A stretch of 64,000 nucleotides of DNA. It comes from Podarcis raffonei (Eukaryota; Chordata; Lepidosauria; Squamata; Lacertidae). Made by a program: the position numbers and the translations under genes. The stretch is from positions 57,812,501 to 57,876,500 of the forward strand of contig NC_070606.1 of assembly GCF_027172205.1 (NCBI RefSeq). Reading direction: 5' to 3'. Positions 1 through 11,824 of this stretch are shown here, in pieces (positions within the stretch are counted from its first letter, which is position 1; every line of letters starts with the position of its first letter). A model generated the notes under the pieces. The model saw nothing but the letters and a program-made list of their open reading frames with translations, did no database searches and had not been told where the DNA came from.

Positions 1-854
1 ATTGAAATATAGGTATACTTTGAAATTCACACTTCTTGCAATTTTCTGATATGGTTCTCTAACCAGATGTGTACAAACATGCATATATTAAGGGAAATGC
101 TACATAAAATATGTAAGTGCAAATAGCATACAAAAATGCATTACGTATGGGGAAATCGCTCATCGAAATCTGTATATTACGCAAAATTGCGTACAAGAGT
201 ATATATATAGTAGGAGAGATGTGCACTAAAACACCCATGACGTTTGGTGAGGATATTTTTTAAAAGAAAAAAACCCCTGTAAACTGATGCAGAAAATTTG
301 AGCTGAATTTAAGATTGGAGAATGAGAAACAGAGATAAACCCTCACAGATTCAACTATGAGGATTTAATCTGTTTGGTCTTCTTTTTATGGCCCAGAAGA
401 TTCCAAAGAGATCTGTCTCCCCCGCCCCCCGCAAACCTTGAATCCTCTTCTAATCACAACAGAAAACTCTCTCAATGACTTGTAACAAATTCTGCCAATA
501 CAACAGGGTTGATCTCACCCATTTCCTTTCATTTAGGTTTGTGGTGCTGTTGGAAAGCCAACCAGCTGCAGTTTCTTCCAATCTTTTTCTAACCATGCAT
601 ACCAACACCACAACATTTCCTGTGCAGCAGAAGTTGTGGAGCACATCAGTTTGGGAAATTCTGCTTCAGTACAGAAGTTACTGTATCAAGAATAACTTCA
701 CATTTTTCAGAAAAACAGGGACCACCAGGGATAACAGAGCACTAAAAGAAATATTTTAAGGGCAGCAGCATAGATCTTTTGTCAGTTTTAAAAACATTTT
801 AAAATGTTGAATAAAAACCAACATCACACCAAAAATGAACTCAGGGCGTGAACT
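1..854. other. No gene recognised, A/T-rich non-coding DNA
   Basis: I see no splice-flanked coding segment, RNA gene or recognisable repeat here. The short open frames around 450-760 on both strands lack any familiar protein pattern. Confidence 0.5.
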
Positions 855-1107
855 CAGGGCTGACTATGGACATTTTGTTGCATAAGGCAAAGGACAAGAT
901 TCATGACCCCAACCCACTCCATTTAAAAGAAACCATCCATTAAAACAATGGAATCTTACTTCAGTTTTGGCAGTGGGACAGCACACTCTCTTAGGTGGCT
1001 CAGGGCAGGTCACATGGCACATACCTCTCTGCCCTCAAAGATCTTCCCACCCACCATCATCTGTGGCCTGAGGCAGCTGCTTCACTCTGCCTAATAGTAG
1101 GGCCAGC
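855..1107. repeat. Degraded short inverted-repeat element, CAGGGCCGGC-type ends
   Basis: The left end reads CAGGGCTGAC and the right end GTAGGGCCAGC, roughly reverse-complementary. The interior (GCAGCTGCTTCACTCTGCC near 1074) is shared with the element at 3704-3982, which shows these are two copies of one dispersed family. No coding capacity is seen. It is probably a non-autonomous DNA transposon; the superfamily is not resolved. Confidence 0.45.
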
Positions 1108-1470
1108 ATGAACTGTGAAACCATGAAACTTTTTCACCCCAGAGGTTGGAAGCGCTTCCACTGGACTTTATATTACAATAGCTTAAACTTCTAGCTGCCT
1201 GCTTTTAAGCTGAATTGTTTTATCCTGCTTTTGGTTTTCTTATATTAATTTTAACAGTGTTTTTCAGTGTGTTTTATTGCCATTTTTTGGAAATTTTCTT
1301 TAGATTTATTTTACATAGAAAGGTAAATAAGCAAACACATCCCCTCAACTCAAAAGTGGTAAGTGAAGATAATGGATAATGTTTTTCCATAATCCCATAA
1401 TGGTTTTCTGATTGTCTCATGATGGAATGATCAGCATGCTACTTGAAGAGGCCAAGGCACTTCTGGCAAG

Positions 1471-2090
1471 GTTGTTGTTGTTTAGTCATTTAGTCGTGTC
1501 CGACTCTTCGTGACCCCATGGACCAGAGCACGCCAGGCACTTCTGTCCTCCACTGCTTCCTGCAGTTTGATCAAACTCATGCTGGTAGCTTCAAGAACAC
1601 CATCCAACCATCTCATCCTCTGTCATCCCCTTCTCCTTGTGCCCTCCATCTTTCCCAACATCAGGGTCTTTTCCAGGGAGTCTTCTCTTCTCATGAGGTG
1701 GCCAAAGTATTGGAGCCTCAGCTTCAGTATCTGTCCTTCCAGTGAGCACTCAGGGCTGATTTCCTTAAGAATGGATTCGTTTGATCTTCTTGCAGTCCAT
1801 GGGACACTCAAGAGTCTCCTCCAGCACCATAATTCAAAAGCATCAATTCTTCGGCGATCAGCCTTCTTTATGGTCCAGCTCTCACTTCCATACATTACTA
1901 CTGGGAAAACCATGGCTTTAACTATACGGACCTTTGTTGGCAAGGTGATGTCTCTGCTTTTTAAGATGCTGTCTAGGTTTGCCATCGCCTTTCTCCCAAG
2001 GAGCAGGCGTCTTTTAATTTCGTGACTGCTGTCACCATCTGCAGTGATCATGGAGCCCAAGAAGGTAAAATCTCTTACTGGCAGGGTAAT
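1471..2090 (-). mobile_element. BovB (RTE-clade) LINE, 5'-truncated 3' end
   Basis: Read on the minus strand, 2090 to about 1620 encodes the C-terminal part of a BovB reverse transcriptase. Recognisable pieces are FTFLGSMITADGDSSHEIKR, VVMYGSESWT, RRIDAFELWCWRRLL and LQYFGHLMRREDSLEKTLML. The frame is unbroken over this stretch, so the copy is fairly young. The 3' end, seen on the plus strand as GTCGTGTCCGACTC followed inward from a GTT-rich tail at 1471-1484, is the typical BovB terminus. BovB is abundant in squamates and supplies the enzyme that moves Sauria SINEs. Most of the element (endonuclease and RT core) is missing. Confidence 0.9.
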
Positions 2091-2430
2091 TTTTCCCAAA
2101 GAACTGGGATGAGGGTTTTTAAGCTTTCCCAGTATCCCTGCTTCTCCCCCACAACTTCCCTGCTCCAAACTGCTTTTCTCCTAATGCAATTCCATACATA
2201 TTTTACCTTGCATCTGGAACCCCCCATGGGGGTGGGGGTGGGGAGACAGCTCAGAGAGAAGAGCACCTCCTTGCTCATTTCTCTCCAGCACAGATTGCCT
2301 CTTCCAAAAGTCTCATAGCAGTTGCTCCTGTAGATGATGGACCAAAAAGGTCAAAACAGCCTATGGGCAGAAAAGCTAGTGTTACAGACAGCTGGAAAAC
2401 AATGTTTTCAGCTGTTCTTATTTTTTATCT

Positions 2431-2496
2431 GCAAGCCGCCTTGAGTCCCTGTCCCGGGGCAGGGGGAAAGAAGGTATAAATAAATAATTCTAATAA
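2431..2496 (+). repeat. L2-type LINE 3' tail
   Basis: GCAAGCCGCCTTGAGTCCC followed by a G-rich stretch and TATAAATAAATAAT matches the conserved 3' end of reptile L2-like LINEs, where an AAACCGCC motif precedes an A/T-rich tail. Only the tail survives. Confidence 0.55.
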
Positions 2497-3703
2497 TAAT
2501 ATTCATGTTTACTGTGTCCAATGGAGCTTACCCAGGTAAGTGTGTAGAACTGCAGCCAAAGGCTGCTCCTACGTCATTACTGTGTTCAAGCTTTATACAT
2601 TACACTATTTATTTGTCTTTTCTTCAGTATACTGAATACACAGCCACACCACCATCTACATACCTGCCATCCTGCCTAAGCTCACAGACACCTCTTATTA
2701 TAAAAGGATATGCATTACAGGTCTGTGGCACATGGTGGATATATCATATTTTTGCATCCTGCAGTGGGGGCTCCTAATCCTTCTGCAGAGGCCTCCAGCA
2801 AAACCAAAGAAAGAGTTCAGCTGCCATTGTCCATAAAATGTTGGTCCTCCCTGTCAGTGTAAAAGATTGATTCTTTACCCAAGGAAGCAGCCATTGGAGC
2901 CAGCAGCTTCCTTTTGCATGTAGTCACACAGGCCACTGGCCGGTAGCAGCTATCAACCACCAGGGCTGGACACAAACTGGCACTGTAGCTTCAAAAGGCC
3001 CTGTAGCCTCTTAGTCATCCCCGTGAATCATTTCTGTCCCAGAAATGTGCCTTTATATGCTGCAAATGCCTGCATTCCCTGTTGAGGGAAAAACTGTTTC
3101 ATGCCCAGGGAAAATACTGTGAGGGCAGTCATGTCACTCAGTTTGCATCAAAAAAATACTGGCTCATGCTGCAATGTCCATGAAGGAATCCATTAAACCA
3201 TGTTCACCATTTCACAGACTCCTCTGAGTGGAGGAAGATGTTGTTTACAACGATGGTTCATTAAAGCAACGGAGCTGCCTCTCAGCTGAACTTGACCTGT
3301 CTCCTCACCCCCTAAAATTCAGTCACTGACCAAAGACACTCCCCGCTTCCTTACAGTTGTTCTTCACTCGTCTAAAAAATGTCCCTTTGGGAATAAAAAA
3401 GAAATGTGCACGTTTCAAAAACAAAGTGCTTTCTAGCACCCAAGTTTGACTCTCACATTTTAACACAGATTAAACTATTTTTAAAATATAAAAAGAGGTT
3501 AAAGGTTTTTTGGCCTGAGGGGAATGTTGGAGGGTAAACATCACTCCTCCCCTCCCTTCCTCCCTAGGGTGGTGTGAGTTTAAACCAAAGCTTTACAAAA
3601 GACTTTAAAGATTTATAGATTGGGTTGTGGCTGGAGACGCCAGGGCTAGTTGCTGTCCAGATCCAAATAGCTGTGGTCAGGACTAATACATATGCTGCAT
3701 GAC
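2497..3703. other. No gene recognised
   Basis: Non-coding sequence without a repeat I can name. The 90-codon open frame at 2505-2777 has no recognisable motif. Confidence 0.4.
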
Positions 3704-3982
3704 CAGGGCCAGCACAAGAAATTATGTTGTCTGAGGCAAAGGGCAAAATGGCATCCCACATACAGAAACCAGCCAAACTGACAGTTGAAACTTACTTCAA
3801 CGCTGGTGGCGGAAAATCACCTTCTAACTGTAGCCGAGAGCAGCAGATTAATTTAGGGGGTGCAGGGCAGACTGTGTAGCACTTACAGCTGTGTCCCCCA
3901 ACACTAGGCTGCCATTTCCCTTCACATGTCTTGTATGAGGTAGCTGGCTGCTTCACTCTGCCTGATGGCATGGCCGGTTCTG
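3704..3982. repeat. Second copy of the CAGGGCCGGC-type inverted-repeat element
   Basis: It starts CAGGGCCAGCAC and ends near GGCATGGCCGGTTCTG. It shares GCTGCTTCACTCTGCCTRAT with the element at 855-1107. No coding capacity is seen, and it is probably a non-autonomous DNA transposon. Confidence 0.5.
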
Positions 3983-4491
3983 CTCACAACAACGTCTTCT
4001 TTGAAATCTGCTCAATAAAGGGCAGAGTGGGAAAGCAGAAGTCGTAGTAGAGTTACTCTATATCTCTGGCCATCTTTGGGTGCTCCGGAAGGTCAAGATC
4101 AGGTTGCTCTGTCACTTTAACAAACCACCCACTAAACCTGTATAAATAGCACCATCCTCCAATCAGATTAAAACGGAGTATGTGGGCCTAAAGATAAACT
4201 GCCAACACATCAATTCATGTGGGTAAGTATAATCCACATTAGAAGAAGACGAAGCAGAGCAGCCATTGCTTCATGAACAGTACAGGCCTATTCAAAAGTT
4301 ATTTACACAAAATACACAATTATTATACTTCTGCACCGGCAGGACACCGCAGCTGCCTGTAAGATTCGACATTGCTTTATATCTTTCTAAATGTGTGCCT
4401 TTTAAGCTGTAACCCTTGGGCACTCTTTCCTGACAAGGGGATGCTATGGTAGGAAGGAGATATAAACAAGGAGAAAGCTACTCACTAACAG

Positions 4492-4506
4492 ACACACACA
4501 CATAAA

Positions 4507-4551
<45 letters not shown>
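4492..4551. repeat. Compound microsatellite (CA)n(GA)n
   Basis: An interrupted CA repeat (4492-4523) runs directly into about 14 GA units (4524-4551). Confidence 0.97.
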
Positions 4552-4554
<3 letters not shown>

Positions 4555-7324
4555 TTTTTGAGTCTCTATCCAAAGAGCTCCTTTAGGTGTGCCCAGTGGT
4601 TTGTGTGCTGGCAGTGTTCTGGACGAGGAAGTCAAAAGTTCTCTAAATTCTGACCATTGCTCTGAAAACCCACTTTTAGGCAGACTGATGACCTGCTTCC
4701 AAGTCACCCACAAGGTCCTGGTATACTACGCTGGAATGACTTTAAAAATAAATACAGCAAATGAAAATGATAAAAAGCACGACAGAACACAAAAGAAGTC
4801 TAATATCCAACACCACAAGGTTGGGACATCCGTTAATAAAATAATAGAATGCAAGGTCCAACTTTAATCCTGTGTGGCATACATACATACAGCTATGGCC
4901 CTCAAACTGCTGGCACCCAGTGAGAAACAAGAGGGTCCTAGATCCCCCAGCGGTTTCCCCTTCAGCTCTCTCCTACCTGCAGCTGGGCCTGCTTGCGAAT
5001 TTGCCCTTTTAAGAGCAAGCGTCACCACTGCAAAGGACAGGCTCCCATCCCTAATTATTAATAAAAGGGGACTTAGAGGCTGCCAAAACAATCCTCTCTC
5101 TGTCAAAATCCCAACGCACAAAAGGGCCTCCCACCCAGCCTGCCCTGGACCCCACCATCCGACCTACTTGGGTTAGCTCAGTGCAGGAGGAAAATTAATC
5201 CCTTTGCAGGCAGGAATCGATTGAGACAATGGAAGCGATGCTAGAGCAGTTTATGTCTGTATCATCCCCCTTGCCAGAGCTTTGTCCTTGTGCAGCCAGC
5301 TTAGCAGGGCTCCTCCTGGGAAATAACCCAGGGCCCCCCAATGGCCTTGCCCCGACCCATCCTAATGTGCCAGGGAGGCTGGGTGGCTGGGCCATGCGTG
5401 TGTACTTTCGTTTAAACAGAGGTTTCATGTTGACTTTACAGGCAGCACTTTAAAAAGATCCAGACTCTGAATGTTTGGGGTTCTGCAGGGTGAGATATAG
5501 CAGAGAGATGTTTGAAGGACAGGGGTGGGGGCAGCGCGGGGGAAGAGGAGGACAACGTATCAAGACAGAAGCCTGCAAGCTAGTTGAATGCAGAGCAGAT
5601 TTTATTCAGGACAGGCCGGGAGGCCTGGTGTCATTTCCCCCTCCTCTGCTGGTGCTTCTCTTTATGCAAATGACTGAGAGCAGCTGCCCTACCAGGAGTG
5701 ACTCATTTCCTGCTCTTGTGTCACATTCTGGTCAAGCCAGTTTGGCAAAGTCTTCTCTCCCCCTCCACTCCACTCCCCTTTGGGTGAGCTGGGATCTACA
5801 TTCGTTCAGTCCCTGGCAGGACCAGGCAGGACTTTCAGGAAACTGCGTCAGAGCCACATACACATTCAGGGGGAAAGAGGGGTGGGGGTGGGGAATCCCA
5901 ACCTCATACCCTAGAACAATTTATTATTAAATCATCTTTCCTCTCCAGGCAACCTCTCCATTTGGGGAGTGTCACAGCAGCCCAAAGCTGAGAGGCAAAG
6001 ATGGGTGGATTTGATTTGGAAGTACATTTCTAAGTCTAAAAATAAAGCAGCAAAGTAAAAGAGAAAAGCAACTTGCTGTCTAAATTTAAACACTGAACTA
6101 ATATTCAAAGATCCTGCATGCTCAACTATAGCAGTGCTTTTTCTGTTTTAAAATACAGTATCAGAAGCAGGAGACCCATACTCAAAATTCCCAGATCTAA
6201 GGAATGTGGGAAAATTAACTAGGGCTATGTACAGTATAGACAGTAATATTTTCCCCTCTGCACACAGTTATTTGCTAGCAGTGTTGTAAACCCCTGGCAA
6301 TGGCATTTCTACATTTTCTGTTCTGCCATGGCATTTGCAAGTTTCTGTTAACAGGCTGTGTCTCTCTAAAGCATGTGGTCAGCACTGTTAACAATAGGCG
6401 TGTGTTCATTTTGGTGTGACATTTGCAGGCGTCGAGTGGCTAATGTCCATTAGTAATACAACTGTCTCCCATTTCCAGATCACTTTTGGAATAATTCTAC
6501 TTGATTTTATTTTTAAAAAAGTGTATGTAAAAAGGATTGGAACCCATCAATGGAGGTGCTCATATCGTCCTTTAAAACAACAAGAAGCAGAACTCTTTCC
6601 TTAAGTGTAAAATTGACTAGTAAATATCATATTCCTTTTCAAATGCATGTCCAGTTATCAAGCTACTGCTCCAGAATCAGAACTAGCACCATAATTAGCA
6701 GTAAAGACATTCTTCTTCCTCCAGACAGCGCTTGTCTCTATACAGGCTTAGAACAAATCCTGACAAAAATCAGTAAGCGTGTGACAGCAATATTTTCTGC
6801 ATGTATTTTTTGGCCAAAATATGTTTTCTGCCCAAAAGATGTCGTCCAGATATACCTGGATTTTACTTTGCCCTGGAAAAGGACTGAATATTATATAGCC
6901 ATACCTTGGAATGTATGCCAATCAATTGCACTGGGTGGTTAATGGTGTTTAGAAGCATTTATTAGTGTCTGAACTCCAAACACAATCCCTGCAACTCTAA
7001 AATCTTATTTTCATAGAAAGACACACACACACACATGGGGGGGGGGAATAAAGTGTTATCCTTATGGCACAGAAGCAAAAGATTAACAGTGCCACTTTTC
7101 AGGAGGATTTCAAGCAAACCACCACAATTCCTTCCCAAATACACAGCTTTATGTGACAAAGTAAACTCATCATATTTTTTTAATGAGTGAAATGGCTCTC
7201 AGTCTGAATGGCTGTGTGGTACCTAATATATGCCCGGTTGAGTTGAAAAAAATAAGAAATAGAATTCTTATCCTTGTTCTGCTTTGCTGCTTGCTCCAGT
7301 GGCATGGTCCTAGATACAATCTAA
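4552..7324. other. No gene recognised
   Basis: The segment 4900-5900 is less A/T-rich than its surroundings and holds several overlapping open frames, including 151 codons at 5475-5930. None has a recognisable domain, splice context or protein-like pattern. No known repeat stands out. Confidence 0.4.
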
Positions 7325-7400
7325 GTCAGGGATGGAAAACCTCTGTCCCTGCAGGTGTGGTTGAATTCCATCAGTGCCAACCAACATGGCCAATAGCCAG
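7325..7400. repeat. Partial hAT-like palindromic element
   Basis: CAGGGATGGAAAACCTCTG and CCAATAGCCAGGGA fit one arm plus the centre of the short hAT-like family better preserved at 29298-29433. The second arm is replaced by an L2-type tail at 7401. Confidence 0.5.
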
Positions 7401-7480
7401 GGATTTATTTTATTTATGACTATTGGCTATATAGTCCACCTTTCCTCCAAAGAGCTCTAGGTGATGTACCACCAGGTGCC
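7401..7480 (-). repeat. L2-type LINE 3' tail, reverse orientation
   Basis: Plus-strand TTTATTTTATTTATGACTA leading into a CCACCTTTCCTCCAAAGAGC segment is the reverse complement of an L2-like 3' end. It abuts, and probably interrupted, the palindromic element on its left. Confidence 0.45.
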
Positions 7481-9198
7481 TCCCTGCATTTGCCCACAGC
7501 GGTTCCTGGTAGCTCTCATTATGTCACAAACAAACCATCCTCCAACTCAGGTTAAAGTCATCTTTGCTTGGCTGCTTTCCCCAAGTGGATCCAGTATGAG
7601 GAATAGGGAGATGCAGCATCAATAGGCAAAATCAATTATTGCATCCCGAGACAGACATAATGGAAGGCACTGTACTTAATTTCATTTCCTTATGCCAGAA
7701 GAAAAGCCAGCCATTGCCCTCCCAGTACTACAGCAGTATCACTGTGCCATGCATTTCACAGCCATTCACCCCTGATTCCCCACTCCCATTTTCACTCATA
7801 CACTCCATGCAGTGTAGGATGAGATTGTTAAACCTGCAATCCTTACCTGGGACTGCAGCCATTTAACTACTAGGAGGCTTCCTTTTGAAAAGGCATGCAT
7901 AAGACTGTGTTGCGTACACATTAGGTGCTTAGCAGAATGCTCCAGACTAGTGACAGCGGCATGTACTCTGTGTGTGTGTAAGCAAAAGCCATCTCAACAG
8001 TTAATTACAGATATGACGAGGATGCTTCTCTGAGACAGACAGTACCTCTCATGCACAGATTGCATGAATGTGCGCTGATCATGGGAGCACAGAGTTCTGT
8101 GGTGCACCACAGAACTGATAAAACCAGACCTTAAATTGTTGTGAATTCAATGGTACATGCAGCTAGGGGAAACCCCCCTCTCATTCTTTAGAGGCAAAGA
8201 AGTACATGCATGGTGTGGTCTGCCACATGTGACCTAGGTAAAGGTTTTCTGTGCATGGGTGGCACAATTGCTTCCTGTTCATTGCCAAACTCTCAGACAC
8301 AACTGAGACAGGAAGTTGCAAGCTCTTGTGTTTACTTCTTGGTTCCCAATGAGCATAGTCTACTCTGCTGCCACAGATGCAGTGGTACTAATCAAGCCTG
8401 CATCTTAAAAGAATCCCCAGAGGGAAACAGCTTTCCAGTAAGCAATCCATGAGCACTGGGAAGAAGGGCCTAGGGAAAGATGCATGTACAGACAGGCAAC
8501 AGAAATGAGACCTTGGCTTCCCCCACAACACAGTGCCAGCTGGGACATTGCCTTGACTTCTTTCATCTCTCTGAAAAGTGCTTGACATGAGCATCCCCTG
8601 ATGCAGTAGTTGCATAGATACCTCCCATCTCCACACACCAAAGGCTGAGGGCCTTCCCCCACTTACCATTTATAGTGGTATAGTTCCTGGGTTGTTGTTG
8701 TTGTTTTTAAAATTGCATGTTGTCATATGACATTGTCATTATTCAGGTGGTGTTCAAGAATAATGTACACAAAAGCTGCTTTTTCTTGCCTTGCAAAACA
8801 CCTGACCTTTGTGAAAGATCTGGAAGAGATTCTCAATATTTTCATTTGTGCGGCATGTGTACAAGCATCGTGGTGGGCGTGGCTTGGGAGGCATCTGTTC
8901 CGTGCCACTTCCCCCTGACTGCTGTGAGCTGTCAGTTTGCAAACTCAGTTCAGAGGAGAGAGAGAACAGCAAGAGACGATAGCACTGAGCCAAAGTCCTG
9001 CCCATGACAGCAATCATTAGCTGAAGGCAAAGTTTCATCACAATAACCAGGTTTGCTATAGCTCAGGCAGACTCATAGCTCCTCTCCTCATCTCCTCTAC
9101 TTCCAAAATATCAGAATTCTGGAGTACTAGGTATTAAATAAATAAAATGCCATGAACAGACTATCCCCATGCACATGCTCATAACTCTGATATTCATT
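7481..9198. other. No gene recognised
   Basis: Apart from a short TG-rich stretch near 7970, I see only open frames without known motifs and no assignable repeat. Confidence 0.4.
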
Positions 9199-9206
9199 GG
9201 CTAGCC

Positions 9207-9343
9207 CAGGGTTTCGCAAACTTGGGTTTCCAGCCTTTTTTGGACTACAACTCCCATCATCCCTAGCTAGCAGGACCAGTGACCAGGAATGATGAGAATT
9301 GTAGTCAAAAAAACAGCTGGACACCCAAGTTTGGGAAACCCTG
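9207..9343. mobile_element. hAT-like palindromic MITE
   Basis: The arms CAGGGTTTCGCAAACTTGGG (left) and the reverse complement of the right end are nearly identical. Each arm contains ACTACAAYTCYCATCAT. Flanks GGCTAGCC (9199-9206) and GGCTAGAG (9344-9351) look like an 8-bp target-site duplication with two changes, as expected for hAT. At 137 bp it has no coding capacity. Confidence 0.75.
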
Positions 9344-9554
9344 GGCTAGAGGAATTTGAGGGTACATAAAGGGACTGACTACTGAAGGGACTGGCCACTG
9401 AAGTTTTCTCAATTCTGCAACAACCCACCATTAGTGTGGAAATGTGGCTACAAATTCGCTTTAAAAATTTTGGATCAAACAGTGGCTATAACATTTTAAA
9501 TGGTAAGTTCACACTATATGAATAGGCTTTATGGCCAGTATCTGGGATAACTCA

Positions 9555-9645
9555 GATTGCAATTTTATACCTACTTACATGGGGCTAAGCCCCATTAAAC
9601 TCAATTGGGACTTATTTCTGAGAAGACATGTATAGGGCTGTGCGG
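9555..9645. repeat. Palindromic dispersed repeat (ACTTACNTGGGGCTAAGCCCC type)
   Basis: The core GGGCTAAGCCCCATTAAAC then TCAATTGGGACTTATTTCTG folds on itself, and the same unit recurs at about 42030-42100 and 57064-57130. The flanking AGACATGTATAGGG is also family-typical. I cannot assign a class; the symmetry suggests a MITE. Confidence 0.5.
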
Positions 9646-10144
9646 TCAGTGAGTCCAGAAGCGTTCCTATATTACATATGTAGGTACCATCATGCTTAAG
9701 TAAGTGCGCTAATTACTTGCAGTCATGGAATATTGCTGAAATATCGCAGAATCAGCTACATATAAATGGCATCATAAAGTTTAACCGGCATCCATTCCGA
9801 TATACACATTCACACTCACACACCCAATGCAAACCAGCATGTATTTGGTTCAAACCTTTCATCTGGGTGCACAGAGGCCCCACAGTATGTGTGGTCAGAG
9901 GTGCGGGAGGAATTACAGCCCTGAACTATGCAACTCAACTGTATCACTTTTGCTGTTTCTTGGGATGGAGGTGTTAATTTAACTTTGATGTTGGCTGCTC
10001 AAGTGCCATTAGATCAAAGCATATTTGCTGGATGGCAGCTTTGAAAGCGATTTGTGGAAAAAACGCAACTGGTTCACAAGCATTCGTTAAAAAGCTTAGA
10101 AGTTCAGGAAGATGGCTGTTATGTTTTGTTCTTGGAGAGGGGGA

Positions 10145-10215
10145 TAACCTGTGCCTCTCCAGATATTGTTGGACTGCAAATCCCATCAGCCCCAGACAGC
10201 ATGGGAAATAGTTAG
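10145..10215. repeat. Single arm of hAT-like palindromic element
   Basis: CTCTCCAGATATTGTTGGAC then TGCAAATCCCATCAGCCCCA matches one arm and the centre of the family. The other arm is not recognisable. Confidence 0.55.
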
Positions 10216-11224
10216 GGATTTAGATGTTGTTAGGGATATAGATGCCAATAGTTAGGGCCAAAGACGCCAGGTTCAAATAGGGGAGGGTGTAGGATGATAC
10301 ACTGAGAGCCCAGGGGAACACAATAGCGATTATAAGAAGCTAAAGAGCCATAAAGCAAAATGCCTTGTGCCAAAGACATTTGGAGAGAGGCACTATGTGC
10401 AAGTGTTTAAATACTAATACCAGAAGCCCCCGAACCAAGATGGGTGAGCTGGAGTTTCAAATACTTTAAAATAAATTTTAAATAATTTTGTTCAAAACGA
10501 TAGTAACAGAAGATCAGCTGAACTGTACATGGCAGCTCAGGAAAGGTACCACCGAGGCCAATAAAACATTAGTGCGCTTAACAAGCCACATCAATAAAGC
10601 TGTTGGAGGCTGTGGAGAAATCATATTTCAAAATTTGTTTACTGGGACAGTGTTTGTTTTATATTCAACATACAAGAGTTCATTTGTGTATGTGAGGTTA
10701 TGTGAAGAGTTAAGTATCCCTTGGTGGCTGTCAGTTGCTTAGTTGCATAAAACTGATCTTGGAAGAGCTGGGTTATTTTTATGCCAAGTTAAAGGATTCT
10801 ACAATTTAACTTCTGATTCGCTTGCTGGGTAGAAATTCTTGGTCACCCATATTTACTTATAAAGCGGGTCTGGCTGGTTTTGTACCATGTCTAAAATACC
10901 ACAACTACGGATTAAGGCTTTGGTAAACCAGCAGAGCAGAGATATACAGCGGTGGCAGGATTTGAAATGTGAGTACAATGGTGGGAGCGGGAACAAAATA
11001 GGAACCTCTCCACCCACCTGATGAATCAGCGGTGGTAAATAGAAGCTGGTTCTCCACATATGAAGTGGGCCGGCTTTCCACAGAGGCAAGAAGACTTCCT
11101 TCAGAAAATGGAAGCCTTGTCCAAATGAGAACGAAAAGAAACACAAACTTTAGCAAAAGAATGCAAGTGGATAATGAAGGATACATATTTTAAAAAGTAG
11201 AAGAGCACGCTGTTAAAAACAAAG
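10216..11224. other. No gene recognised
   Basis: No coding exon or nameable repeat. A 97-codon minus-strand frame at 10853-11146 shows no known motif. Confidence 0.4.
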
Positions 11225-11824
11225 ACCGCCGCCACAAATCTTTAGATACATGAGAAGCTGGAGACCCTCTAGGGAGGAGCCTGGACATCTGGATAACAAG
11301 GGAGTAAAAAGTTTGTGAGGGTACTCTTTTGCATCTTTACCTGAGGATGAGAAAATGGCCAACATAACACCAGGTTTTTTTGGGGGGGGTCAAGGAAATT
11401 ATTGGCTGGTTACCTTAACATCTGTTCTGTGAAAACTGGTGGAAAGCATTATAAAAGATAAAAATGCCAGGCATATAGAATAATGAGCTTTGCTGAAACG
11501 GAACCAGCATGCCTTTTGCAAGGGTAAGTCCTCTTTCACTAACCTTTTAGAGTTCTCTGAGCGTGTCAACAAGCACATAGGCAGAGGTGATCCAGTTGAC
11601 ACTGTGTACTTAGACTTTCATAAAGCTTTTGATATTGCCCTTCACCAAAGACACCTGAATAATCTTAGCAGTTGTGGCATAAGAGGAGAACTTCTCTTGT
11701 GGATCAGTATTGTCAGGATATGGTCTAAACCTTCCTGAAGAAAAAGTGGAGGGATGTAAAAAGTGGAGTCCCCTAAGTATCAATATTGGAACCTGCACTT
11801 TTAAACTTATTCATAAATGTTCTA
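11225..11824 (+). mobile_element. CR1 LINE fragment, reverse transcriptase part 1
   Basis: The plus strand encodes CR1-type RT blocks: a region resembling NYWLVTLTSVL near 11397, then QHAFCKGKSSFTNLLEFSER, DTVYLDFHKAFDIALHQRHL and GIRGELLLWI (11505-11710). The YLDFHKAFD block corresponds to RT motif A. Several frame changes and stops show that it is old. The element is interrupted at 11824 and resumes at 13954. Confidence 0.85.

Noticed and set aside
1623-2168. 181-codon minus-strand frame as a host protein
   Set aside because: The sequence is the BovB reverse transcriptase C-terminus; the first residues come from adjoining DNA outside the element.
5475-5930. 151-codon plus-strand frame as a gene
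   Set aside because: Composition follows local G-rich DNA, no domain or splice context is seen, and overlapping frames exist on both strands.
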